Assembly: GCA_938084925.1 (NCBI GenBank)
Contig: CALKFY010000140.1
Location: 1 to 38,392 of the forward strand
Source: an uncultured Pseudomonadales bacterium
GTDB taxonomy: Bacteria; Pseudomonadota; Gammaproteobacteria; Pseudomonadales; Balneatricaceae
Direction of reading: 5' to 3'
Length of the DNA stretch: 38,392 bases
In this document: in pieces, positions 8,744 to 21,134 of the stretch
Position numbering within the stretch: position 1 is the first letter of the stretch
Layout: every line of letters starts with the position of its first letter
The notes under the pieces: generated by a model
Told to the model about the DNA's origin: nothing
Database searches by the model: none
What the model saw: only the letters and a program-made list of their open reading frames with translations
Made by a program: the position numbers and the translations under genes

Positions 8744-8791
8744 AAAAAAGGGAGCGGTTACCGGTAATCATGGTAAGCCTGCTCCCTTTTT
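8744..8791 (-). terminator. Rho-independent terminator of eno
   Basis: Reading leftwards, GGGAGC (8781-8786 complement) pairs with GCTCCC (8750-8755 complement), with A/T tracts extending the stem. An inner GG-TTACC/GGTAACC pairing lengthens it, and six U residues follow. It closes the eno transcript and lies immediately before the ftsB ribosome binding site. Confidence 0.85.
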
Positions 8792-8806
8792 GCAAGTCAG
8801 TTAAAT

Positions 8807-10135
<1,329 letters not shown>

Positions 10136-10154
10136 TTAATAAAGAACTTAGTCT

Positions 10155-11807
<1,653 letters not shown>

Positions 11808-11901
11808 TTAAGCTGCACTTAGCACGATGTCGCGCTGTGCAAAACAATAAGAACGCACCAATCACAATTAAAAAGTCACGTGCATAAACCGGCCTCAGGC
11901 T

Positions 11902-11907
11902 AGTATA
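11902..11907 (-). promoter_or_regulatory. Candidate -10 element upstream of pyrG
   Basis: The 297-base gap 11790-12086 between pyrG and tilS holds no convincing gene; a 63-codon open frame inside it has no family features. Reading leftwards, a TATACT hexamer lies at 11902-11907, about 110 bases before the pyrG start. No good -35 is found at 16-18 bases, so this is only a possible promoter. Confidence 0.25.
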
Positions 11908-12086
11908 CATGTGCTGAAATTGTCGATACGAACGTGTGTTAACTTTGATGTGAAAGCCCGTAAAAAACGGTAAAAACTTTCTCTTCAAGATGGGCGTGTA
12001 GGATACCAGAAAGGCACCTTTAGGACAATTGCCAAGCCCGCTTTTTGAGGCTTAATTGCGCTTCTTTCTAGGGTCTATTATTGGGC

Positions 12087-13469
12087 TTATTTTTGAGCCA
12101 GTTCACTTGTATCTAAACCAGCACCAGCAGACCAAGCCCAGCCTAGGGATTCAGGCTCTACAGCAAACCCTTCACAGACCCAAAGATCACCCACCATAGC
12201 CAACTCCCCATTGACCCAAAACAAAGGTAAACGCGATCGCTGCCAAGCCGGCACCTGGTATTCCTGTAATAGTTTTTTTAAGCTCTGACTGTGCTGCCGA
12301 CCTTGCGGCTGACAGCGTTCGCCGCCTTGCCGAAAACTAATCCGCAACTGATCATCAGGCTGTAAACGTAAGCCATTGGCAGCCTGTTGCAAACAACCTT
12401 GATTTAAGCAAACGGATGCCTTCTGCACCAGCTCTGCTGACCAAACGATCACCTCTGATTCGGACTCAGAATCTGTCGACTTGAGTTGCTGCCTCTCGCT
12501 AGCACTTAGCCAATACAACCGACCTTGCGAGCGACGCAACAACCCATGAGCCAAATATAACTCTGGTTGGCCATCAGCCACGGCACCCAGAACCTGATCA
12601 TCAATCTGTAACATGGCCTCGTAATCAGGCGCCAAATCACCTAACTCTTGCAACCACCAACGCAATAGATTGTGCCGACGGGCGACAGACAAACTCAGTA
12701 ACCCTTGCACAGGCAGTGATTTTTTCTGTTCAGCAGCAGCTAGCAACTCAAAATCTTGTGCAGCCACTTCTTGCAACAAGGCCTGCGATTCTTGCATTAC
12801 CGCACTGGTCGTCTGCATACGTTGCAAAACACCCGGCCAGCGCTGTTTTAACAAGGGCATCACTTTATGGCGCAAGAAATTACGACGATAGTGCTCATCA
12901 AGATTACTGGGATCATCAACCCACTGCAGCTCATGCTGTTGTGCATAGGCTTCCAGCTGTTGCCGGCTCTCGGCAAGCAACGGTCGTAGCAACTGACCTG
13001 CGCCCAATGCGCGCTGCTTAGGCATCGCTCCCAAACCTGCCACACCAGCACCACGCAACAAACGTAGTAATAAGGTTTCCGCCTGATCATCAGCATGCTG
13101 TGCCAATAAGAGCACATCACCAGAGGCAATTAAATTTTCAAATACTTGATAGCGCGCATTGCGAGCGGCGGCTTCTAGACCTTGCTGGCGTTGAACTTGA
13201 GGATCAATTTGCACGCTTTCGCTGTGACAAGCAAAACCATAGTCGCGGGCTTTCTGCTCAACGAGCAAACGCCAGTCATCGGCTTGCGCCTGCAAACCAT
13301 GGTGCACATGTACGACACAAATATCAGGGCAACTTGAGGGAGAGTTTTGCTGCACTTGCTTAACGAGATGCAGTAAACACATGGAATCTAGCCCCCCGCT
13401 AACGGCCAACCACCAACAATTTGCTTGTTGTGGAAGGCCTGCTTGCAGACGCTGAGCCAGCGGGGTCAT
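12087..13469 (-). CDS. tilS: tRNA(Ile)-lysidine synthase TilS
   Basis: TilS attaches lysine to the wobble cytidine of tRNA(Ile)(CAU), changing both its codon reading and its charging; it is essential. The 460-residue protein has the N-type ATP pyrophosphatase P-loop SGGLDS at residues 24-29, followed by HVHHGLQAQADDW and LLLAQHADDQAETLLLRLLR, which are typical of TilS. RRNFLRHKVMPLL sits at the end of the catalytic domain. The C-terminal substrate-binding domain reads RLQPDDQLRISFRQGGERC. It lies 24 bases after accA. A weak AAGCC/GGCTT hairpin (12034-12053) follows the gene but lacks a U-tract. Confidence 0.95.
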   Translation of the reverse strand: MTPLAQRLQAGLPQQANCWWLAVSGGLDSMCLLHLVKQVQQNSPSSCPDICVVHVHHGLQAQADDWRLLVEQKARDYGFACHSESVQIDPQVQRQQGLEAAARNARYQVFENLIASGDVLLLAQHADDQAETLLLRLLRGAGVAGLGAMPKQRALGAGQLLRPLLAESRQQLEAYAQQHELQWVDDPSNLDEHYRRNFLRHKVMPLLKQRWPGVLQRMQTTSAVMQESQALLQEVAAQDFELLAAAEQKKSLPVQGLLSLSVARRHNLLRWWLQELGDLAPDYEAMLQIDDQVLGAVADGQPELYLAHGLLRRSQGRLYWLSASERQQLKSTDSESESEVIVWSAELVQKASVCLNQGCLQQAANGLRLQPDDQLRISFRQGGERCQPQGRQHSQSLKKLLQEYQVPAWQRSRLPLFWVNGELAMVGDLWVCEGFAVEPESLGWAWSAGAGLDTSELAQK

Positions 13470-13493
13470 AAAGACAGATACTTTTTGAAAAGA

Positions 13494-14447
13494 TTAAGAG
13501 CTGATGCCGTATGCCATCAGACGCTGATAACGACGCTCTACCAAAGCATCCAAATCCATCTGCTGTAGGTCATGCAACTGAGTCACTAGAGAAGTCTTCA
13601 AGCTAGCAGCCATCATGTCCATATCACGGTGTGCACCGCCTAGGGGTTCTTGCACAATGTTATCAACCAAACCTAGCTCTTGTAGACGCTGGGCAGTGAT
13701 ACCCATAGCATTAGCTGCATCAGCTGCATATTCCGCACTCTTCCATAGAATGGAAGCACAACCTTCTGGAGAGATAACCGAGTAGGTTGAATACTGCAAC
13801 ATGTTCAAATGGTCACAAACACCAATAGCCAAAGCACCACCAGAACCACCTTCACCAATTACTGTAGCAATAATTGGGCTACGTAGGTCGGACATTTTCA
13901 GTAGGTTGAAAGCGATAGCTTCACTTTGACCACGCTCTTCAGCATCGATGCCAGGATAGGCTCCAGGCGTATCAATAAAGGTCATGATTGGCATCTTAAA
14001 GCGCTCAGCCGTTTGCATTAAACGCAAAGCTTTACGATAACCTTCTGGACGCGGCATACCGAAGTTGCGCGCAACCTTTTCTTTGACACTGCGGCCCTTT
14101 TGTTGGCCGATTAGCATTACTGGCTTGTCATCCAAGCGCGCAATACCACCCACGATTGCTTGATCATCACCAAAGTGACGGTCGCCGTGCAGTTCGTCGA
14201 AATCTGTAAAAATACGCTCGATATAATCCAGCATATAAGGGCGTTGAGGATGACGAGCAACCTGTGACACCTGAGCTGCAGACAGCTTAGAGAAGATACT
14301 ACCGGTCAAGTTAACGCTCTTGTCCTGTAGGGTAGAAATCTCGTCAGTAATATTTAAATCGTTGTCATTACCGAGTAGACGTAAAGCCTCAATCTTGGCT
14401 TCCAGTTCAGCAATGGGTTGCTCAAAATCTAGATAATTCGGGTTCAT
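13494..14447 (-). CDS. accA: Acetyl-CoA carboxylase carboxyltransferase subunit alpha
   Basis: AccA and AccD form the carboxyltransferase that moves CO2 from biotin to acetyl-CoA, making malonyl-CoA for fatty acid synthesis. The 317 residues match the E. coli length (319). Typical blocks are [20 protein letters not shown] at the N-terminus, [19 protein letters not shown], and [20 protein letters not shown]. The oxyanion-hole region [16 protein letters not shown] and [14 protein letters not shown] follow. It lies 71 bases downstream of dnaE, the normal neighbour. A TATAAT hexamer in that gap may add a local promoter. Confidence 0.98.
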   Translation of the reverse strand: MNPNYLDFEQPIAELEAKIEALRLLGNDNDLNITDEISTLQDKSVNLTGSIFSKLSAAQVSQVARHPQRPYMLDYIERIFTDFDELHGDRHFGDDQAIVGGIARLDDKPVMLIGQQKGRSVKEKVARNFGMPRPEGYRKALRLMQTAERFKMPIMTFIDTPGAYPGIDAEERGQSEAIAFNLLKMSDLRSPIIATVIGEGGSGGALAIGVCDHLNMLQYSTYSVISPEGCASILWKSAEYAADAANAMGITAQRLQELGLVDNIVQEPLGGAHRDMDMMAASLKTSLVTQLHDLQQMDLDALVERRYQRLMAYGISS

Positions 14448-14487
14448 AAGAAAACATCTTAATTATATTTAAACTATAGCTGGCTAT

Positions 14488-14493
14488 ATTATA
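14488..14493 (-). promoter_or_regulatory. Candidate -10 hexamer upstream of accA
   Basis: A perfect TATAAT, read leftwards, sits in the AT-rich 71-base gap between dnaE and accA, about 40 bases before the accA ATG. The matching -35 region is poor (GTGATA at 17 bases), so the call rests on the -10 alone. Confidence 0.3.
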
Positions 14494-14518
14494 ACCGAAG
14501 CCTACAAATCTATCACGT

Positions 14519-17500
14519 TTAATGCTGGCCAATACGACGATAACGCATTTGTACCGCATCATCGCCTAACAAGTAACGCAACTCCTGCATCAAATCATCA
14601 TCAACGGTCAAACGCCAAGGCGATGCACAGCGCACGACACCACGGCCAATTTCGTTACCGACATGCAGTTCCAGTTTGGTTGCCGGCGCATCACCTAGCA
14701 CCTGTCTTGGCGTGAGTAGCTCCTGCAAACGGGCCAAGTTTTTAGGCTGAATATGCTCTGCTTGCACTTGCAACTGCAAGCCTTGGGAGAACACAGTTCG
14801 TGCTTGCGGCATAGTTAAGACTTCTTTGGCACTCACTTTTAGGCCACCAGAATAATCATCTTCGCTAACCTCACCTTTAACAATCAGCAGGCGATCGTTT
14901 TGAATGATATCGCGATACTTTTCGTAGCTATCACCAAACAAGGCTACTTCCATGCGCGCGCGGCGATCATCCAAGGTCAAAAAAGCTATGGTTTTACCAC
15001 GCTTGGTTTTCATGGTACGACTAGCTACCACCATACCGGCAAGCCACTGATCTTCGCGCTTGGCATAAACATTGTCTAAACGAATACGCATAAACTGCGC
15101 TAGCTCTGGATCATAGTCATCAATGGGGTGACCTGTAACATACAAGCCCAAGGTGTCTTTTTCACCTTTTAAACGCTGTTTTAAGTTAAGCGGTCGTGCG
15201 CCTTCATAGCGCTCGTAGGTATCAGTCACCAAATCATCGCTATCGGCAGGGCCTGACAGGTCCCCAAACATATCCATCATACCAGCATCGGCATTACGCT
15301 CGCTCTGGTCTGCCGCTTGTACGGCGTCTGGAATTGCGGCGTACAACACAGCACGTTCTTTACCAAGAATAAGATTATCCAAAGCACCACTGGCCACCAA
15401 GGCTTCCAACACGCGCTTATTAATTTTCTTGCTGCCTACGCGCTTACAGAAATCAAATAGATCCGTAAACGGGCCGCCTGCTTCGCGGGCTGCAATAATT
15501 GAGGCTACCGGGCCTTCACCCACACCTTTAACAGCACCTAGGCCATAAACCACTTCATCGTCGTCGTTTACGGTGAATTTGTAGTGACTAAAGTTAACGT
15601 CAGGCAGGTTTAAAGGTAATTCCATACGGCGGCATTCTTCTACTAGAATCACCACCTTTTCAATATTCTGCATATCGGCAGACAATACTGCTGCCATAAA
15701 CTCAGCTGGATAATGGTACTTGAGCCATGCCGTCTGATAGGACACCAAAGCATAAGCGGCCGAGTGAGATTTGTTAAAACCATAGCCGGCAAACTTTTCT
15801 ACCAGGTCAAAAATGTTACCCGCTAGGTTTTCATCAATGTCGTTGGCCAAACTACCAGAGATAAAGCCATCGCGCTGCTTAGCCATCTCTTCTGGCTTTT
15901 TCTTACCCATGGCACGACGCAACATGTCGGCACCACCAAGGGAGTAACCTGCCATCACCTGAGGGATCTGCATAACCTGCTCTTGATACAGGATGATACC
16001 GTAGGTAGGCTCTAGAATGGGTCGCAAAGACTCCAACTGGTAGTCTTCATGGGGCCAAGCCAACTTGGCTTTACCATGCTTACGGGCGATAAAGTCATCA
16101 ACCATACCTGACTGCAATGGACCAGGACGGAACAAGGCCACCAAGGCGATAATATCCTCAAAGGTACTAGGCAATAGGCGCTTAATTAGGTCTTTCATGC
16201 CACGGGATTCCAGCTGGAATACACCCGTGGTCTCGCCGCGCTGCAAGAGGTTATAAACTGGTTTGTCTTCCAGCTCTATTTCTTCAATAGCAACCGGCTC
16301 CAGGTCTTGCTTGGCGCGCCGATCGTTGATCATTTTCATGGCCCAATCGACAATTGTGAGGGTACGCAAACCCAAGAAGTCAAACTTTACTAGACCGGCA
16401 TCTTCTACATCACCCTTGTCATATTGGGTTACCAGACCACTGCCGTCTTCGTCGCAATACAAAGGCGAGAAGTCCGTTAACTTGGTAGGCGCAATAACTA
16501 CACCACCAGCATGCTTACCTACGTTACGAGTCAAACCTTCCAGCTGGAAGGCCATTTCCATGATTTCCTGTACTTCGTCATTTTCATCAATGAAGGTACG
16601 CAGAGCTTCTTCCATCTCCAAGGCCTTGGTAAGCGTCATACCTGGCTCAAAAGGAATCAACTTGGACAGTTTGTCAGCCAAGCCAAATGGCTTGCCTTGC
16701 ACACGAGCAACATCTCGTACAACCGCCTTAGCGGCCATGGTACCAAAGGTAATAATTTGCGATACGGCATCTTTACCGTAAGTTTGCGCCACATATTCGA
16801 TAACTCGGTCACGGTTATCCATGCAAAAGTCGATATCAAAATCGGGCATGGATACACGTTCTGGATTCAAGAAACGCTCAAACAGCAGGTCGTAACGCAA
16901 AGGATCAAGGTCAGTGATCAGTAGCACATAGGCCACTAGTGAACCGGCACCGGAACCACGTCCAGGGCCAACGGGAATGTCGTTGTCTTTGGCCCACTGG
17001 ATAAAGTCCATTACGATCAAGAAATATCCCGGGAAGCCCATCTGGATAATGATTCCCAGTTCAAACTCTAAACGATCGACAAATTCCTGACGCTTACTAT
17101 CATAGTCGGGATCATTTTTGTCCAAAATGGTCTTTAGACGTTCTTCCAAACCGTCATAGGACAATTTACGGAAAAACTCGTCCATGGTCATGCCGTCAGG
17201 CACTGGGAAGTTAGGCAAACAGCATTTGCCTAACTCAATATCCAGGTTACAGCGCTTGGCAATTTCAACACTGTTGGTAATGGCCGATGGCACATCAGCA
17301 AACAAGCTACGCATTTCATCAGAGGTACGCAAATACTGTTGCGGTGAGTAGTCTTTCGGCCTGCGAGGATCATCCAAAGTCATACTTTGGTTAATCGATA
17401 CACGTGTTTCGTGGGCCTCAAATTCTTCTGCGCTTAAAAATACAATATCGTTGGTGGCTACAACGGGCACCTGCATGGATTTGGCCAGCTCTACCGTTAG

Positions 17501-18052
17501 GGCCACACAGCGCTCATCATCGGTACGACCTGTGCGCTGTAGCTCTAGATAAAAGCGATCACCAAATAGATCCAGCCACTCTTGCAACAAAGGCTTCGCG
17601 TCATCTAGGCCTCGTACTAGCAACATGCGCCCTATTTCACCTTGCGTGGCCCCAGCCAAGGCAATCAAACCGGCTTGTTTGTCACGCACCCAGTCGCGCT
17701 GAATAACGGCCTTACCATCACTTTGTCCGTGCTGAAAACCTTGGGAAACAATCTCTGTAAGGTTTAAGTAACCTTGGGCATTCATAGCCAACAAGGTCAT
17801 GCGCGACAATGGCAGATCGGTACCCTCTGGTGGCGCCAACCAAATGTCACAGCCGCAAATCGGCTTGATACCAGCCCCTTGAGCAGCCTTATAAAACTTG
17901 ATCATGCCACACATGTTAGACAAGTCAGTTAAGGCAATCGCTGGCATTTGCTCGGCCTGCAAGGCTTTCATCAAAGGCTTGATACGTATTAGGCTGTCAC
18001 TCAGGGAAAACTCCGAGTGCATGCGCAAATGTACGAAATCAACAGAACTCAT
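14519..18052 (-). CDS. dnaE: DNA polymerase III subunit alpha
   Basis: DnaE is the replicative polymerase subunit. The 1177 residues compare with 1160 in E. coli. The N-terminal PHP domain starts FVHLRMHSEFS (His8, His12). The polymerase core shows GPGRGSGAGSLVAY and the catalytic aspartates in MPDFDIDFCMDNRD (Asp404, Asp406), with the third acidic residue expected near LVKFDFLGLRTL. GYGFNKSHSAAYALVSYQTA is the fingers block, and helix-hairpin-helix and OB-fold (LAGMVVASRTMKTKRGKT) regions follow. The ATG at 18052 overlaps the rnhB stop by one base (TAATG), so translation is coupled. Confidence 0.98.
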   Translation of the reverse strand: MSSVDFVHLRMHSEFSLSDSLIRIKPLMKALQAEQMPAIALTDLSNMCGMIKFYKAAQGAGIKPICGCDIWLAPPEGTDLPLSRMTLLAMNAQGYLNLTEIVSQGFQHGQSDGKAVIQRDWVRDKQAGLIALAGATQGEIGRMLLVRGLDDAKPLLQEWLDLFGDRFYLELQRTGRTDDERCVALTVELAKSMQVPVVATNDIVFLSAEEFEAHETRVSINQSMTLDDPRRPKDYSPQQYLRTSDEMRSLFADVPSAITNSVEIAKRCNLDIELGKCCLPNFPVPDGMTMDEFFRKLSYDGLEERLKTILDKNDPDYDSKRQEFVDRLEFELGIIIQMGFPGYFLIVMDFIQWAKDNDIPVGPGRGSGAGSLVAYVLLITDLDPLRYDLLFERFLNPERVSMPDFDIDFCMDNRDRVIEYVAQTYGKDAVSQIITFGTMAAKAVVRDVARVQGKPFGLADKLSKLIPFEPGMTLTKALEMEEALRTFIDENDEVQEIMEMAFQLEGLTRNVGKHAGGVVIAPTKLTDFSPLYCDEDGSGLVTQYDKGDVEDAGLVKFDFLGLRTLTIVDWAMKMINDRRAKQDLEPVAIEEIELEDKPVYNLLQRGETTGVFQLESRGMKDLIKRLLPSTFEDIIALVALFRPGPLQSGMVDDFIARKHGKAKLAWPHEDYQLESLRPILEPTYGIILYQEQVMQIPQVMAGYSLGGADMLRRAMGKKKPEEMAKQRDGFISGSLANDIDENLAGNIFDLVEKFAGYGFNKSHSAAYALVSYQTAWLKYHYPAEFMAAVLSADMQNIEKVVILVEECRRMELPLNLPDVNFSHYKFTVNDDDEVVYGLGAVKGVGEGPVASIIAAREAGGPFTDLFDFCKRVGSKKINKRVLEALVASGALDNLILGKERAVLYAAIPDAVQAADQSERNADAGMMDMFGDLSGPADSDDLVTDTYERYEGARPLNLKQRLKGEKDTLGLYVTGHPIDDYDPELAQFMRIRLDNVYAKREDQWLAGMVVASRTMKTKRGKTIAFLTLDDRRARMEVALFGDSYEKYRDIIQNDRLLIVKGEVSEDDYSGGLKVSAKEVLTMPQARTVFSQGLQLQVQAEHIQPKNLARLQELLTPRQVLGDAPATKLELHVGNEIGRGVVRCASPWRLTVDDDLMQELRYLLGDDAVQMRYRRIGQH

Positions 18053-18660
18053 TATCGTGCTTCCAAAACTCTTGCCACAGGACCAAAGGTGCGCCGATGT
18101 TGATCACACACGCCATGTTCTTTAAGGGCTAATAAATGTTGTTTGGTTGGATAGCCTTTGTGCTTGTCCAAACCATAATAGGGGTACTTAGCATGCCACT
18201 CTTGCATTTCTCGGTCACGGGTGACCTTGGCAATAATTGAGGCAGCGCCGATACATATTTCTTTAGCGTCACCCTTCACAATAGCCTGCGCCGGTATTGT
18301 AATGTTGGGGCAACGGTTACCATCAATCAAGGCCATATCGGGGGTTACCGCCAAACCCTCTACAGCGCGCTGCATAGCCAGCATACTAGCATGCAAAATA
18401 TTCAACTGATCTATCTCTGACACACTAGCCCTACCAACAGATACCGCTAGTGCCTGATTCCAGATCAGATCAAATAACCTGTCGCGAGCTTTCTCTGATA
18501 ATTGTTTGGAATCACCCAAACCTGCAATTGGCTTTTGCGGGTCCAAAATAACAGCTGCGGCCACAACATCACCAAACAAAGGGCCTCGACCAGCTTCATC
18601 GACACCGCAAACTATTTCTGGCTGCCAATCCGGCAATTCCAAACCCAATTGATCAGACAT
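18052..18660 (-). CDS. rnhB: Ribonuclease HII
   Basis: RNase HII nicks DNA at incorporated ribonucleotides and degrades RNA in RNA-DNA hybrids. The 202-residue product carries the active-site DEAGRG motif (Asp21, Glu22), then [22 protein letters not shown] and [13 protein letters not shown], all typical of the family. The segment after DEAGRG reads PLFGDVV where many homologues have PLAGPVV, a minor variation. I start at the ATG at 18660, whose first 8 bases overlap the end of lpxB (ATGTCTGA) and which has GGAAA upstream. A longer frame from 18690 would lie wholly inside lpxB. Confidence 0.95.
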   Translation of the reverse strand: MSDQLGLELPDWQPEIVCGVDEAGRGPLFGDVVAAAVILDPQKPIAGLGDSKQLSEKARDRLFDLIWNQALAVSVGRASVSEIDQLNILHASMLAMQRAVEGLAVTPDMALIDGNRCPNITIPAQAIVKGDAKEICIGAASIIAKVTRDREMQEWHAKYPYYGLDKHKGYPTKQHLLALKEHGVCDQHRRTFGPVARVLEAR

Positions 18661-19825
18661 CTTGTAATTTCCGGCCTGTTTGTTCGGCAATGACTTGCGC
18701 TACCACCTTGGCAGCTTGTACATCGGCATCTTGTGCTAGCATATCATGCATGCCATGAAAAGCTTGTTGCTGCTGCTCACGCATCGATGCGTCAAACAAC
18801 AAATCCTGCATTTTATCGACTAGCGTCTCTACTTGTACTTGATCCTGTAATAACTCTTCTACCACGCCAGTTCCCGCAAGCAAATTTGGCAAACTCACGT
18901 AAGGGACTTGTAACTTGCGCTTAAACATACGGTAGCTAAGACCTGACAAGCGATAGCAAACCAACATAGGCTTAGCAAATAACATGGTTTCTAAGGTCGC
19001 CGTACCGGAGGCGACCAACACTGCATCAGCAGCGGCCAGTACCGCACGCGTTTGCTCTAAAGCTAAATGGACCCTGTTATCGCTACCCAAAGTTTCTTGT
19101 AGCAAGTCTTGCAGTTGCTGGTAGCGAGCCTCATTAGCTGCGGCCATGACAACCTGCAACTGTGGGTGACGCTTTTGTAACTCTGCCGCCGCCAGCACAA
19201 AATCTCTCCCCAATTGCTTTACTTCCATGGCTCGACTACCTGGCAGCAAGGCCAACACAGGTGCTTGGGTATCTATATTTAATTGATTACGAGCCTTTTC
19301 TTGCGTCCACTGGCCAGGCAACTCATCAGCAAGGCGGTGCCCAACAAAAGTCGCTGGGATTTGGTGTTTACTGTAGTAAGGCACTTCAAAGGGCAGCAAA
19401 GCCAAAACATGATGACAGGCCTTAGCAACGGTAAATACACGCTCTTCACGCCACGCCCACACGGACGGGCTCACATAATGCACGGTAGGTACACCGGCAC
19501 GCTTCAAATGAGTTTCTAGATTTAGATTGAAGTCAGGGGCATCAATGCCAATCATAGCCAGAGGCGGTGTGTCGGTGTAACGTTTGCGTAAGCGGCGACG
19601 TAAGGCTAAGAGTTCTGGTAAACGCCCTAGAACCTCAACCAAACCCATCACGGCCAGCCTCTCCATCGGCACCAGACTATGAAAGCCTAATTCCAGCATG
19701 GCTGGACCACCAACACCTTCAAACTTTAGAGTGGGATTGTGCGCTAACAAAGCCCGCATAAGGCCAGCGCCTAACACGTCGCCAGACGCTTCTCCGGCTA
19801 TAATTACGATGCTATTACTGGCCAT
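18653..19825 (-). CDS. lpxB: Lipid-A-disaccharide synthase
   Basis: LpxB condenses UDP-2,3-diacylglucosamine with lipid X to form the lipid A disaccharide at the inner face of the cytoplasmic membrane. The 390-residue protein begins with [11 protein letters not shown] (GEASGD at 11-16), the family signature, followed by [37 protein letters not shown] (nucleotide-sugar binding) and [12 protein letters not shown] follow. It lies 6 bases after lpxA and overlaps rnhB by 8 bases, all within one transcription unit. Confidence 0.97.
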   Translation of the reverse strand: MASNSIVIIAGEASGDVLGAGLMRALLAHNPTLKFEGVGGPAMLELGFHSLVPMERLAVMGLVEVLGRLPELLALRRRLRKRYTDTPPLAMIGIDAPDFNLNLETHLKRAGVPTVHYVSPSVWAWREERVFTVAKACHHVLALLPFEVPYYSKHQIPATFVGHRLADELPGQWTQEKARNQLNIDTQAPVLALLPGSRAMEVKQLGRDFVLAAAELQKRHPQLQVVMAAANEARYQQLQDLLQETLGSDNRVHLALEQTRAVLAAADAVLVASGTATLETMLFAKPMLVCYRLSGLSYRMFKRKLQVPYVSLPNLLAGTGVVEELLQDQVQVETLVDKMQDLLFDASMREQQQQAFHGMHDMLAQDADVQAAKVVAQVIAEQTGRKLQDV

Positions 19826-19831
19826 AAGTTA

Positions 19832-20605
19832 TTAGCGGATAATGCCGCGAGTGGAAGCTTGCAAAGAAGCAACCAGCACAGCAACTTCAGGCAGCGCATC
19901 AGCCGATTCTTGCAGCAAAGCAATGGCTTGCTCTAGGGTGTTACCCTTACGGTAAATAACTTTATAGGCTTGACGCAAACTACGTATAGCTTCATCACTA
20001 AAGCCTCGACGCTTTAGACCTTCTGTATTCATACCATGGGGTGAGACAGAATTACCATTGGCCATCACATAGGCAGGTATGTCTTTCAACACCACACTAC
20101 CTGCACCGGTCATACAATGAGCACCTATCCGACAGAATTGATGCACTGCCGTAAAGCCACCTAAGATAGCATAATCACCAACATGCACATGACCAGCTAA
20201 AGCGACATTGTTAGCAACAATAATGTTATCGCCAACCACGCAATCGTGGGCAATATGAACGTTAGCCATAAATAGGTTATTGCTACCTACGCGAGTAACG
20301 CCGGCGTCTTGTACCGTACCTCGATGCAGTGTACAACCTTCACGAATAATATTGTTATCACCTATTTCTAGGCGCGTCGGCTCACCCTTGTACTTTAGAT
20401 CCTGACAAGCTTCACCAACGGAACTGAACTGAAATATGTGGTTGTTGACACCGATGCGAGTAGGTCCTTTCAACACCACATGAGATTCCAGCTTACTACC
20501 TGCCCCAATTTCTACATCGGCACCAACGATACTATAAGCACCGACTTCTACGTCGTCGGCAAGCATAGCACTGGCGTCAATTAGGGCAGTAGGATGAATA
20601 CGCAC
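19832..20605 (-). CDS. lpxA: UDP-N-acetylglucosamine O-acyltransferase LpxA
   Basis: LpxA transfers a 3-hydroxyacyl chain from ACP to UDP-GlcNAc, the first step of lipid A synthesis. The 257 residues form a left-handed beta helix of hexapeptide repeats and a C-terminal helical bundle. The catalytic His aligns at residue 120 (HIAHD), and VHQFCRIGAHCM carries further active-site residues. The position equivalent to E. coli Gly173, which sets acyl-chain length, is Ala168. The start is GTG at 20605, six bases after the fabZ stop, with AAAGGTG upstream inside fabZ; the next residues, RIHPTALID, match the normal LpxA N-terminus. Confidence 0.97.
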   Translation of the reverse strand: MRIHPTALIDASAMLADDVEVGAYSIVGADVEIGAGSKLESHVVLKGPTRIGVNNHIFQFSSVGEACQDLKYKGEPTRLEIGDNNIIREGCTLHRGTVQDAGVTRVGSNNLFMANVHIAHDCVVGDNIIVANNVALAGHVHVGDYAILGGFTAVHQFCRIGAHCMTGAGSVVLKDIPAYVMANGNSVSPHGMNTEGLKRRGFSDEAIRSLRQAYKVIYRKGNTLEQAIALLQESADALPEVAVLVASLQASTRGIIR

Positions 20606-20611
20606 GTATTA

Positions 20612-21052
20612 TTACACCTTTCTATCGGCACAAAGAATGGTTGCCGATGCTACCAAATCACCATCAACGGTGGCCTTGCACTCAAATTTCCAAATACCAC
20701 GCTTCTCGGACAAGATAGCCGCGTTTAGTAATAACTGATCTCCAGGTACTACTGGGCGCTTAAAGCGCAACTTATCAGAACCAACGAAGTAATAAATAGA
20801 GCCGTCTTGTGGCGTTTTGTCCATGGTTTTAAAACCAAGAATACCAGCTGCTTGCGCCATAGCCTCGATAATAAGAACGCCGGGCATAACAGGATGATCA
20901 GGAAAGTGTCCATTAAAGAATGGCTCGTTAACCGTCACGTTCTTATAGGCAACAATGGATTCGCCCAAGTTCAATTCTGTAACACGATCCACCAACAAAA
21001 ACGGGTAACGGTGTGGGAGATATTCTCTAACTTCTTTAACATCCATAATCAT
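20612..21052 (-). CDS. fabZ: 3-hydroxyacyl-[acyl-carrier-protein] dehydratase FabZ
   Basis: FabZ dehydrates 3-hydroxyacyl-ACP in fatty acid elongation and competes with LpxA and LpxD for the same substrate, which explains its place among them. The 146-residue hot-dog protein has [14 protein letters not shown], the catalytic His49 in [14 protein letters not shown], and Glu63 in [10 protein letters not shown]. Either M1 (21052) or M3 (21046) may be the start; the ribosome binding site is weak for both. Confidence 0.97.
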   Translation of the reverse strand: MIMDVKEVREYLPHRYPFLLVDRVTELNLGESIVAYKNVTVNEPFFNGHFPDHPVMPGVLIIEAMAQAAGILGFKTMDKTPQDGSIYYFVGSDKLRFKRPVVPGDQLLLNAAILSEKRGIWKFECKATVDGDLVASATILCADRKV

Positions 21053-21134
21053 AAGTTTAGTAACCTTGTTTTCCTAACATTAATAGACACCAGCTTTAAC
21101 AAACCAACCTGATATAGTCTAGCTGCCAATTAAT

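Noticed and set aside
12034-12053. AAGCC/GGCTT hairpin after tilS as a terminator
   Set aside because: The stem is only 5 bp with a 10-base loop and there is no U-tract on the minus strand.
13888-13906. GTAGGTCGGACATTTTCAG inside accA, resembling the REP head
   Set aside because: It encodes conserved AccA residues (KMSDLRS) and does not form the 18-base hairpin; taken as chance similarity.
16263-16781. 172-codon open frame on the plus strand inside dnaE
   Set aside because: It lies entirely antisense to conserved dnaE sequence, is low-complexity Ser-rich, and has no ribosome binding site or family features.
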